DNA of 64,000 bases, taken from positions 1,614,501-1,678,500 of the forward strand of contig NZ_JAGGML010000001.1 of assembly GCF_017875275.1 (NCBI RefSeq), in the 5' to 3' direction. This document shows, piece by piece, positions 37,017-45,159 of this stretch. The notes under the pieces are model-generated. The model had not been told where the DNA came from, did not search any database, and worked only from the letters and a program-made list of their open reading frames with translations. The first letter of the stretch is position 1. Every line of letters begins with the position of its first letter. This DNA comes from Xanthobacter flavus (GTDB lineage Bacteria; Pseudomonadota; Alphaproteobacteria; Rhizobiales; Xanthobacteraceae). A program made the position numbers and the translations under genes.

Positions 37017-38119
37017 GCGTTGCGCCGGAGCGGGTGGGCGTCGCCATCATCGGCGCCGGCCCGGCGGGCTGCGCCACGGCCATCGCGCTGGCGCGGCGCT
37101 GCATCGGCGATGTCACGCTGTTCGAGGCCGGGGCGACCGATGGCCCGCGCATCGGCGAGACCATTCCCGGCGCCGCCCTGCCGCTGCTCTCCCGCCTCGG
37201 CCTCATGGAGCGCTGCACGGCACGCGGGCACCTGCTGTCGCTGGGTGCGACCGCCGTCTGGGGCAAGGCCGCGCCGCACCACAATGACGGCTTCGCCAAC
37301 CCCTTCGGTGGCGGCTGGCATCTCGACCGCGCCGGCTTCGACGCCGATCTCAGGGCGGAGGCGATGGCGTGCGGCGTGCGCCTCCACCCCGGCCGCCTGC
37401 GCGCGATGACGCCGGAGGGGACGGGCCACCGCCTCCGCTTCGATGGCGCGGACGAGCCGTTCGAGGTCACGGCCACTCTGGTGGTGGACGCGAGCGGCGT
37501 GCGCGCGGCGGCCTTGCGCAGCCTGAAGGTGGCACGCAACGCGGTGGACGCCCTGGCCTTCCACTGGAGCGTGCTCACCCTCGCCGAACCCGAGGCGATG
37601 CCCGCCCGCACCTTCCTCGAATCCGTTCCGGACGGCTGGTGGTATGCGAGCCGTATCCCCGGCGGGCGGGCGGTGGTGGGCCTCGCCGCCGATCCCGGCG
37701 CGCGGTTCACCGATGGCGCCGCCTTCCGCGCCGCCATCGCCGCAACCCACCTCATCGGGCCACAGATCGCGCGCGGCCGCCCACTGGACGAGCAAGCGCC
37801 GCCCCGCATCGCCATCGCCCCCACCGCCATCCTCAGCGCCGTGGCGGGACCCGGCTGGCTCGCCGTGGGCGATGCCGCCGCATGTCTCGATCCTCTCCTC
37901 TCGCAGGGCCTCACCCGCGCGCTGGAGGAGGGCATCACCGCCGCCGACGCCATCGCCGGCGCGCAGATGGGAGATGAAGGCGCGTTCAACGCCTATCAGG
38001 ACAGGATTTTCGCCCGCTTCACCGCCGGCGTGCGGCTGCGCGCGGGCTTCTATGCCGGCGAGACCCGCTGGCCTGATGCGCCCTTCTGGCGCCGGCGGCA
38101 GGTGCAGGCGGCCGCCTAG
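37013..38119 (+). CDS. LodB-like FAD-dependent maturase (halogenase/monooxygenase fold)
   Basis: 368-residue flavoprotein of the tryptophan-halogenase/LodB group required to form the tryptophylquinone cofactor of LodA. VAIIGAGPAGCATAIALAR is the FAD dinucleotide fold, GETIPGAALPLLSRLGL the family region after it, and WLAVGDAAACLDPLLSQGLTRALEEG the C-terminal FAD motif. The GTG start overlaps the lodA-like TGA by four bases (GTGA), showing coupled translation; an additional upstream open frame is the shadow of lodA. Stop codon overlaps that of the convergent ATPase gene (CTAG). Confidence 0.87.
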   Translation: MSVAPERVGVAIIGAGPAGCATAIALARRCIGDVTLFEAGATDGPRIGETIPGAALPLLSRLGLMERCTARGHLLSLGATAVWGKAAPHHNDGFANPFGGGWHLDRAGFDADLRAEAMACGVRLHPGRLRAMTPEGTGHRLRFDGADEPFEVTATLVVDASGVRAAALRSLKVARNAVDALAFHWSVLTLAEPEAMPARTFLESVPDGWWYASRIPGGRAVVGLAADPGARFTDGAAFRAAIAATHLIGPQIARGRPLDEQAPPRIAIAPTAILSAVAGPGWLAVGDAAACLDPLLSQGLTRALEEGITAADAIAGAQMGDEGAFNAYQDRIFARFTAGVRLRAGFYAGETRWPDAPFWRRRQVQAAA

Positions 38120-40008
38120 GTCTCGGCGCCCTCGCCCGGTCCCGGAATGAGCACGCGCAAGGCGTTGAGGATGACCACCACGTCGATGGCCTCCTGCAGC
38201 AGCGCGCCCTGCACCGGCTGGAGATAGCCGCACGCCGCCGCCACCATGCCCACGAGCGACAGGCCGATGCCCCAGCGCACGCTCTGCCGCGCGATGGCGA
38301 GGGAGCGGCGGGCGATGGCCATGGCCTCGGCGAGGCGGTCGAGCCGGTCCACCAGCAGCACCGCATCCGCCACCTCGGCGGAGGCCGCCGCGCCCCGCGC
38401 GCCCAGCGCGACGCCGATGTCGGCGGCGGCGAGCGCGGGCGCGTCATTCACCCCGTCGCCCACCATCATCACCGCGCCGCCGTTGGCGGCCTCGCGCGAC
38501 AGGGCGATTTGCGCGATCTTGCCTTCGGGCTTCAGCTCCCCGGTCCAGGCGTCGAGGCCGAGGTCGCGGCCCACCGCATCCACCGCCTCGGCCCGGTCGC
38601 CGGAGGCGAGCGCCACATGCTGCACGCCGCCGCGACGCAAGGCGGCGATCATGTCGGCCGCGTCGTCGCGTACCGGATCGGCGAACAGCAGCAGCCCGGC
38701 CGGCCGGCCGTCGATGGCCACCGCCACCACCGCGCTGGCGGGAGGAAGGTGGGCGCGCAGCTCGCTCCAGTCGCCGGAGGCACGGGCCGCGACATAGGCG
38801 GTGCCGCCCACGGCGACGGCATGGCCCTCGACCCATCCTTCCAGCCCGGCCCCGCCATCTTCCTTCACCGCGCGGGGCGGCGAAAGGGCGAGGTCCCGGT
38901 CGTGCGCGGCATGGACGAGCGCCCGCGCCACCACATGGCTCGACGCCTGATCCAGCGACGCGGCGAGGCGCAGCACCTCCTCCGGCTCGAAATCCGGCGC
39001 GGTGCGCACCTCTTCCAGCTCGGCGCGGCCGTGGGTGAGGGTGCCGGTCTTGTCCACCACCAAAGCGCGGACGCGGGCGAGCTTCTCCAGCGCGCCGCCG
39101 CTCTTCACCAGCACGCCGCGCTTCGCCGCCCGCGAGAGCCCGGCCATGAGCGCCACCGGCACGGCGAGGATGAGCGGACAGGGCGTCGCCACCACCAGCA
39201 CCGCCAGCGCCCGGCGCGGATCGTGCGCGAGGATCGCCGCGCCGATGGCGAGGGCGAGGGAGACGAGGACGAAGGCGAGCGCGTAGCGGTCGGCGAGGCG
39301 CACCATGGGCGCGCGGCTGGAGGCGGCCGCCTCCACCAGGCGCACGATGCCCGCATAGGTGCTGTCCGCCGCCGGCCGCAGGATGGCGAGATCGAAGGCG
39401 TCGCCCGCATTGACCGCGCCGGAGGGCGCCTCCTCGCCATCCTCCAGCCGCGCCGGACGCGTCTCGCCGGTGAGCGAGGAGAGGTCGAGCACCGCCGGAC
39501 CGCCGAGCACCGCGCCGTCGGCGGGCACGGTGTCGCCGGAGCGCACCAGCACACGGTCGCCGGCCACCAGATCCACCGCCGCAACCACCACCAGCCCGCC
39601 ATCGAGATGCAGCACCGCGTCGCGCGGGGCGCGGGCGGCAAGGGCGGTCATCTCCCGCCGGGCACGGCCTTCCGCGAACCGCTCCAGCTGCTGGCCGCCC
39701 GCATACATGAGGGCGACCACGTTGCCGGCCAGGGGCTCGCCGAAGGCCAGAGCCGCGGCCATGGAGAGGGCGGCCAGCACGTCGAGGCCGAACCGGCCCG
39801 CGCGCAGGGACCAGGCGATGTCGATAAGCAGCACCGCCAGAACCGGCGCCGTGCCCACGGCGAAGGCGGCCGAGGCGGCCCCCTTCATCCCCATGAGCTG
39901 GAGCAGCAGCCCCACGGCGAGGGGCAGCACGGCGGCGGCGAGCAGAAGGTAGCGGTTGCGCCCGGCCGCGCCCGCCGCTTGGATGTCGGCCCGTGCTGGT
40001 TCCGGCAT
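38116..40008 (-). CDS. P1B-type metal-transporting ATPase with TPCP motif (P1B-5-like)
   Basis: 630-residue heavy-metal P-type ATPase. It has no N-terminal metal-binding domain. The transport-site motif is TPCP (275-278) rather than CPC, SPC or CPH. Phosphorylation is at Asp319 in DKTGTLT, with hinge GDGVNDAPAL and phosphatase motif SLTGET. The HP dipeptide of the N domain is HV (His358-Val359). TPCP is the mark of the P1B-5 group, linked to nickel/iron export in rhizobia (Nia). It is divergent from mbfA across a 103-base region with an iron-control palindrome, so iron or manganese efflux is the best guess. No hemerythrin domain is fused at the C-terminus. Confidence 0.82.
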   Translation of the reverse strand: MPEPARADIQAAGAAGRNRYLLLAAAVLPLAVGLLLQLMGMKGAASAAFAVGTAPVLAVLLIDIAWSLRAGRFGLDVLAALSMAAALAFGEPLAGNVVALMYAGGQQLERFAEGRARREMTALAARAPRDAVLHLDGGLVVVAAVDLVAGDRVLVRSGDTVPADGAVLGGPAVLDLSSLTGETRPARLEDGEEAPSGAVNAGDAFDLAILRPAADSTYAGIVRLVEAAASSRAPMVRLADRYALAFVLVSLALAIGAAILAHDPRRALAVLVVATPCPLILAVPVALMAGLSRAAKRGVLVKSGGALEKLARVRALVVDKTGTLTHGRAELEEVRTAPDFEPEEVLRLAASLDQASSHVVARALVHAAHDRDLALSPPRAVKEDGGAGLEGWVEGHAVAVGGTAYVAARASGDWSELRAHLPPASAVVAVAIDGRPAGLLLFADPVRDDAADMIAALRRGGVQHVALASGDRAEAVDAVGRDLGLDAWTGELKPEGKIAQIALSREAANGGAVMMVGDGVNDAPALAAADIGVALGARGAAASAEVADAVLLVDRLDRLAEAMAIARRSLAIARQSVRWGIGLSLVGMVAAACGYLQPVQGALLQEAIDVVVILNALRVLIPGPGEGAET

Positions 40009-40080
40009 GTCGCTCCCTCATGCCCGGCCTGCGGCGATTCCGTCGCATTGCCGTTGCGCTTATGCGCTTTATCTAGATCA

Positions 40081-40095
40081 TTAGAAAAATTCTAA
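40081..40095. promoter_or_regulatory. Iron control element (Irr-box-like palindrome) in the ATPase/mbfA divergent promoter
   Basis: TTAGAA-AAA-TTCTAA is a perfect 6-3-6 inverted repeat matching the Irr iron control element pattern TTAGAAnnnTTCTAA of Rhizobiales. It lies 16 bases upstream of the mbfA ATG and 72 bases upstream of the divergent ATPase start. In Agrobacterium and Bradyrhizobium, mbfA is repressed by Irr when iron is low. A site overlapping the expected mbfA transcription start fits repression. Confidence 0.75.
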
Positions 40096-40111
40096 ATTGG
40101 AGTCACCCGGG

Positions 40112-41089
40112 ATGATCTCGCTTTTCCCCGGCCGCCGCCGTTTTTCGGACCTGTCTGAGCGGGAGATCCTCGCCCTCGCCGTCTCGTCGGAGGAAGACGA
40201 CGCGCGCATCTACACGGAATATGCCGAGGCACTGCGTGGCGAGTATCCCGACACGGCCAAGGTGTTCGAGAGCATGGCGGCGCAGGAGCGCGGCCACCAG
40301 ACGAGCCTCACCCGCGAATATGAGAGGCGCTACGGCGGCACCGTGCCGCTGATCCGCCGCGAGAGCATCGCCGGCTATTACAGCCGCCGGCCGGTCTGGG
40401 CGGTGGTGAACCTCGGCATCGAGCGCATCCGCGCCGAGGTGGGGCGGATGGAGGACGAATCCGCCGGCTTCTATCTGAAGGCGCAGCAGAAGGCGTCCGA
40501 TCCCGGCACGCGCAAGCTGCTGGAAAACCTCTATCAGGTGGAACTGCAGCACGAGGAGATCGCGGGCAACCTCGCCGATCGCTATCTGCCGGCCGACAAG
40601 AAGAAGGAAGAGGACGACAAGGCCCGTCGCCAGTTCCTGCTCACCTTTGTGCAGCCGGGCCTCGCCGGCCTCATGGACGGCTCGGTCTCGACGCTGGCCC
40701 CCATCTTCGCCACCGCCTTCGCCACGCAGAATTCCCACACCACGTTGCTCGTCGGCCTCGCCGCGGCGGTGGGCGCGGGCATCTCCATGGGCTTCACCGA
40801 GGCGCTCCACGACGACGGCGTCATCTCCGGCCGCGGCTCGCCGCTGAAGCGCGGCCTCTCCTCCGGCATCATGACGGCGGTGGGCGGCCTCGGCCACGCT
40901 CTGCCCTACATCATCCCCGAATTCTGGACCGCGACGGCCATCGCCATCATCGTCGTGTTCGTCGAGCTGTGGGCCATCGCCTTCATCCAGAACCGCTACA
41001 TGGAGACGCCCTTCTGGCGCTCCGTGTTCCAGGTGGTGCTGGGCGGCGCGCTGGTGCTCGCGGCGGGCATCTTCATCGGCGGCAGCTGA
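40112..41089 (+). CDS. mbfA: Membrane-bound ferritin MbfA (ferritin-like domain plus VIT1-type transporter)
   Basis: 325-residue iron exporter. Residues 1-160 form a ferritin-like four-helix bundle with Glu27/28, ExxH at 59-62 (AAQERGH) and ELQHEE at 144-149. Residues 175-325 form a VIT1/CCC1 membrane domain (FVQPGLAGLMDGSVSTLAPIF, GAGISMGFTEALHDDG). Known MbfA proteins move iron out of the cell and protect against iron and peroxide stress under Irr control. ATG with GGAG nine bases upstream; the Irr-box-like palindrome is immediately before the ribosome-binding site. Confidence 0.93.
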   Translation: MISLFPGRRRFSDLSEREILALAVSSEEDDARIYTEYAEALRGEYPDTAKVFESMAAQERGHQTSLTREYERRYGGTVPLIRRESIAGYYSRRPVWAVVNLGIERIRAEVGRMEDESAGFYLKAQQKASDPGTRKLLENLYQVELQHEEIAGNLADRYLPADKKKEEDDKARRQFLLTFVQPGLAGLMDGSVSTLAPIFATAFATQNSHTTLLVGLAAAVGAGISMGFTEALHDDGVISGRGSPLKRGLSSGIMTAVGGLGHALPYIIPEFWTATAIAIIVVFVELWAIAFIQNRYMETPFWRSVFQVVLGGALVLAAGIFIGGS

Positions 41090-41160
41090 CGCGCTTGCTT
41101 GAGATCATGTTCCGCCGCGCCGGGGCATGAGAGGCTTCCTGCCATCGCGGGAGGCTCCTC

Positions 41161-42144
41161 ATGCGCGCCATGGTCCTGAAACAGACGGGCGGTCCCCTCG
41201 TCGCCGAGGAGCGGCCCGACCCGGTGCCCGGTCCGGGCGAGGTGGTGATCCGCGTCGGCGCCTGCGGCGTCTGCCGCACCGATTTGCATGTGGTGGACGG
41301 CGAGCTGCCGCAGACGCTGCTGCCCGTCATCCCCGGCCATGAGATCGTCGGGCGCGTTGCGGCGCTGGGCGCCGGCGTCTCGCACCTCACTATGGGCGAG
41401 CGCGTGGGCGTCGGCTGGCTCGGCCGGGCCTGCGGATGCTGCTCCTACTGCGAAGAGGGCGCGGAGAACCTGTGCGACGCGCCGGTCTTCACCGGCTGCA
41501 CCCGCGACGGCGGCTTCGCCAGCCACACGGTGGCGGATGCACGCTTCGTCTATCCCCTCGGCGAAGAGGGCGAGGACATCGCGCTGGCGCCCCTGCTCTG
41601 CGCCGGGCTCATCGGCTGGCGCACGCTGAAGATGGCGGGCGAGGGCCGGCGCATCGGCCTCTATGGCTTCGGCGCCGCCGCCCACATCATCGCCCAGGTG
41701 GCGCGCTGGCAGGGGCGGGAGATCTACGCCTTCACCCGGCCCGGCGATATGCGGGCGCAGGATTTCGCCCGAACGCTCGGTGCCGTCTATGCCGGCGGCT
41801 CGGACGCGCCGGCTCCGGAGCCGCTGGACGCCGCCCTCATCTTCGCCCCGGCGGGCGAGCTGGTGCCGCAGGCGCTGAAGGCGGTGCGCAAGGGCGGGCG
41901 CGTGGTGTGCGGCGGCATCCACATGAGCGACATTCCCGCCTTCCCCTATCGCTGGCTGTGGGAGGAGCGAAAAATCCTCTCCGTCGCCAACCTCACCCGC
42001 GCCGACGCCCGCGAATTCCTCGCTATGGCCCCTCAAGCAGGCGTCACCACCCACGTCACGCCCTATCCCCTCTCCGAGGCCAACCGCGCGCTGGACGATT
42101 TGCGCGGCGGCCGGCTGGAAGGGGCAGCCGTACTAGTGCCCTAA
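41161..42144 (+). CDS. Zinc-dependent alcohol dehydrogenase family protein
   Basis: 327-residue medium-chain dehydrogenase. Catalytic zinc ligands are in CGVCRTDLH and PGHE; the structural zinc lobe has four cysteines in CGCCSYCEEGAENLC. The Rossmann glycine motif is LYGFGAAAH, i.e. GxGxxA. It resembles the AdhA-like enzymes that lack a long insertion and use NAD(P) with primary alcohols or aldehydes. Its stop is 4 bases from that of the convergent phaC. Confidence 0.9.
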   Translation: MRAMVLKQTGGPLVAEERPDPVPGPGEVVIRVGACGVCRTDLHVVDGELPQTLLPVIPGHEIVGRVAALGAGVSHLTMGERVGVGWLGRACGCCSYCEEGAENLCDAPVFTGCTRDGGFASHTVADARFVYPLGEEGEDIALAPLLCAGLIGWRTLKMAGEGRRIGLYGFGAAAHIIAQVARWQGREIYAFTRPGDMRAQDFARTLGAVYAGGSDAPAPEPLDAALIFAPAGELVPQALKAVRKGGRVVCGGIHMSDIPAFPYRWLWEERKILSVANLTRADAREFLAMAPQAGVTTHVTPYPLSEANRALDDLRGGRLEGAAVLVP

Positions 42145-42148
42145 AACC

Positions 42149-44104
42149 CTAGCGCTGCATCACATAGGTGCCGGGCGCCGGGCAGAGCACCGGATAGCCG
42201 GCCGCGCCCAAGGGCGGCAGCGCATGGCCGGGAGCGGAGCGGGCGGACAGCCAGGCCTCCCACGCCGGCCACCACGATCCCTCCTCCACAGGCGTCGCCT
42301 CCACCCACTGTTCGGGGCCGAGATGGTGGTCGCCGTGGCGGGTCTCGTGCCGGCGGAAATGCCGGTGCCTGTGGCCCGGCTCGCTGACGATGCCGGCATT
42401 GTGCCCGCCGGAGGTCAGCACGAAGGTCACGTCCACGTCGGTCAGCTGGTGGATCTTGTAGACCGAGCGCCACGGCGCCACGTGGTCGCGCTCGGTGCCC
42501 ACCACGAACAGGGGCACGCCGATGTCCTGGAGGGAGATGGGGCGCCCGTCCACCTTGTAGCGGCCGGCTGCGAGGTCGTTGTCGAGGAACAGTTGGCGCA
42601 GATACTGGGAATGCATGCGGTAAGGCATGCGGGTGGCGTCGGCGTTCCAGGCCATCAGGTCGCTCATGGCCGCGCGCTCGCCCATCAGATATTCGTGGAC
42701 GAGGCGCGACCAGACGAGATCGTTGGAGCGCAGCATCTCGAACGCCCCGGCCATCTGGCCGGCGGAGAGGACGCCCTGGTCCCACATCATGCTTTCGAGC
42801 GTGTAAAGCTCGCCGGGATCGACGAACAATTGCAGCTCGCCGGGCTCGGAGAAATCGGTCTGCGCCGCAAACAGCGTGACGGAGGCGAGCCGGTCGTCGT
42901 CATCCCGCGCCATGGCGGCAGCGGTGATGGAGAGGAGCGTGCCGCCGAGGCAGTAGCCGACAGCGTGGACCTTCTCGCCCGGCACCACCGCGTTGATGGC
43001 GTCGAGCGCTGCCATCACCCCGTCGCGGCGGTAGTCGTCGAAGCCGAGGTCGCGGTCCTCCGCCGTCACGTTGCGCCAGGAGAGGCAGAACACCGTGTGG
43101 CCCTTGGACACGAGATAGCGGATCAGCGAATTCTCGGGCGAAAGATCGAGAATGTAATATTTCATGATCCAGGCCGGCACGATGAGCACCGGCTCGGCGG
43201 CGACCGTCGCGGTGGTCGCGCGATACTGGATCAGCTCCACGAGGTGGTTGCGGAAGATCACCTCGCCCGGCGTCACCGCCACGTTGCGGCCCGGCTCGAA
43301 CGCGTCGGCGCCCATCGGCGGCTGGCCGGACGCCTTGCGGGCCGCATCCTCCAGAAGATTGCGCGCACCCTGCACGAAATTCAGCCCGCCCGTCTCCCGC
43401 GCCCGGCGCAGGACCTCCGGATTGGTGAAGGGCGAGTTGGAGGGCGAGAACACGTCCAACAATTGGCGGGCAGCGAAGGCCACCACCGCCTCATTATGGG
43501 GCGCGACGCCGGGCACGCCGTGGGTGGCGTTGTGCCACCATTGCTGGTTCAGCAGGAAGGCCTGGTACCAGAAGCGGAACGGCCAGTCCTGCCATGCCGG
43601 GGCGCTGAAGCGCTCATCCCCCGGCAGGGGCTGGATGCAGTTAGGAAAGTTCCGGTCGAAGCTGGAGGCGACCATGTAGGCGCCGAGCCGGGCGGACTTG
43701 CGCCACGCCTTCAGCGCCAGTTCCGCCTGCTTGCCGGGGGCTGCGGCCAGATGCATCCACCAGTCCATCAGCGACAGGGTGAGCGCGGTGGGCGACAGGC
43801 CGGAGGTGGCGCGGGCGGAGAGGGCGGCGGCGGCGCGGTCCACCGCGCGCAGGGCTTCGGGGCCTGGGCCGTGCTCGAAATCCTCCTCGTCATGGCAGGC
43901 CATGCGGGCCCAGGCCTGAGCGAACAGCCGCCCGGCCTCGGGCAGCTTGGAGAAATCCATGGCAGCGCGGGCGAGATCGGCGCCGGACGCCGGCGCCTCC
44001 GGCGCGGTCACGGCGGGCGCGGGGGCCGGCTCCGGCGCGACGGCGGGCGCTCCGCCCACGGTCTGGGGCTGGATACGGGGCGAATTGGCGGGCAGGTTGA
44101 CCAT
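42149..44104 (-). CDS. phaC: Class I poly(3-hydroxyalkanoate) synthase PhaC
   Basis: 651-residue polymerase that builds PHB-type granules from 3-hydroxyacyl-CoA. Catalytic Cys385 in the lipase-like box GYCLGG, Asp540 in VGTERDH and His568 in SGGHNAG form the triad; PhaC_N lies at about residues 130-300. An N-terminal Pro/Ala-rich extension of about 45 residues makes it longer than the usual 560-600. phaA, phaB and phasin genes are not beside it, but a CHAD-domain gene precedes it by 169 bases on the same strand. Confidence 0.94.
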   Translation of the reverse strand: MVNLPANSPRIQPQTVGGAPAVAPEPAPAPAVTAPEAPASGADLARAAMDFSKLPEAGRLFAQAWARMACHDEEDFEHGPGPEALRAVDRAAAALSARATSGLSPTALTLSLMDWWMHLAAAPGKQAELALKAWRKSARLGAYMVASSFDRNFPNCIQPLPGDERFSAPAWQDWPFRFWYQAFLLNQQWWHNATHGVPGVAPHNEAVVAFAARQLLDVFSPSNSPFTNPEVLRRARETGGLNFVQGARNLLEDAARKASGQPPMGADAFEPGRNVAVTPGEVIFRNHLVELIQYRATTATVAAEPVLIVPAWIMKYYILDLSPENSLIRYLVSKGHTVFCLSWRNVTAEDRDLGFDDYRRDGVMAALDAINAVVPGEKVHAVGYCLGGTLLSITAAAMARDDDDRLASVTLFAAQTDFSEPGELQLFVDPGELYTLESMMWDQGVLSAGQMAGAFEMLRSNDLVWSRLVHEYLMGERAAMSDLMAWNADATRMPYRMHSQYLRQLFLDNDLAAGRYKVDGRPISLQDIGVPLFVVGTERDHVAPWRSVYKIHQLTDVDVTFVLTSGGHNAGIVSEPGHRHRHFRRHETRHGDHHLGPEQWVEATPVEEGSWWPAWEAWLSARSAPGHALPPLGAAGYPVLCPAPGTYVMQR

Positions 44105-44273
44105 CGGCCGATCTCTTCAGGACGCGGAAAGCGCCCGGGACTTGAAACGGATGCCGGAGCCTCGCCCGGCATCGCGCCGGACGCTCAAGCTTTGCTGACT
44201 TAGCTTTTGCCGCTTCTCACGGCGCTTTGATGACGATCAGGCCGCGCCGAGCCTCAGCCGGCAATGATCCGCG

Positions 44274-45140
44274 TCAATCCGACGCCGCGCCGACGCGCTC
44301 CCGGCAGCTGTCGCGGAAGGCCTTGGCGCTGCGGCGGAACAGCGCCGCGTGCTGCCGCAGCGCGCGCTTGCGCAGCCGCTTCTGCGCCCGGTCCATGGCA
44401 AGGCCCAGCCGCTCCCGCGTGCCCTCCGCCAGCGCGTCACCCGCCGCATCCAGCATGGGCCGCAGCGTCTCGATGTCCTGATAGGCGCCGAGCAGGTCGC
44501 GCAGCCGCTGCGCGGCGCGCGCCCGTTTGGCGCCATGGCCGAAGGCGTCGGCGAGGAAGCTCATCTGATAGCGGTGGGTGACGACGCGCTTGCGCGCCTC
44601 GTGCATGTCCTCGGGCGTGTCGAAGGGGGCGCGGCGGGCCTGCCTGTAGGCCTTCACCAGCCCCTTCGGCACATCCGCCTGCCGCGCCTGTGCCGCCAGC
44701 GTGTCGGCAAGGGCCGCACGGGCGGAGACGAGGAAGCCGCCGAGCGTGGCGCGATGCTCGCCGCCGTCCGCGGCGGCGTCCTCGCCCAGCACCCCCTCGG
44801 CGTCGGTCTGGTCGCAGGCCAGGAGGAAGCCGCCCTTGGCCATCACGTCCAGCGCATCGCGGGCCGCCACCTGGTCGCGGGCGCCGGAAAGCTGGCGTGC
44901 CACCTCCGCCGTGCGCCGCCGCTCGGCCTTCGCGTCATCGCCCGGAATGAGGCGGAGCAGGGCGCGATACTGCTTCATGGCCTTGCGGGCGTCGTGCACC
45001 ATCTCCTCGGGGTCGGGATCGGCCACCGCCGCCGCCACCGTCTCGAGTGTGGCCGCCAGCGCGTCCGCCAGCGCGTCTCCCGCGGAACGGGGCGGCGGCG
45101 GGCGTGGGGCATCGGGGGTCGTGACATCCAGCATGGGCAT
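44274..45140 (-). CDS. CHAD domain-containing protein
   Basis: 288-residue helical protein rich in Arg and His, with the CHAD pattern of repeated conserved histidines (MVHDARKAMKQYRALLRLI, DMHEARKRVVTHRYQMSFLA). CHAD domains bind polyphosphate and localise to polyphosphate granules; some associate with PHA granules. AGGAG five bases upstream supports the start. Placed directly upstream of phaC on the same strand, it could bind storage granules here, but that is inference. No CYTH/triphosphatase domain is fused. Confidence 0.85.
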   Translation of the reverse strand: MPMLDVTTPDAPRPPPPRSAGDALADALAATLETVAAAVADPDPEEMVHDARKAMKQYRALLRLIPGDDAKAERRRTAEVARQLSGARDQVAARDALDVMAKGGFLLACDQTDAEGVLGEDAAADGGEHRATLGGFLVSARAALADTLAAQARQADVPKGLVKAYRQARRAPFDTPEDMHEARKRVVTHRYQMSFLADAFGHGAKRARAAQRLRDLLGAYQDIETLRPMLDAAGDALAEGTRERLGLAMDRAQKRLRKRALRQHAALFRRSAKAFRDSCRERVGAASD

Positions 45141-45159
45141 TCGGCTCCTGAACCGGGGC

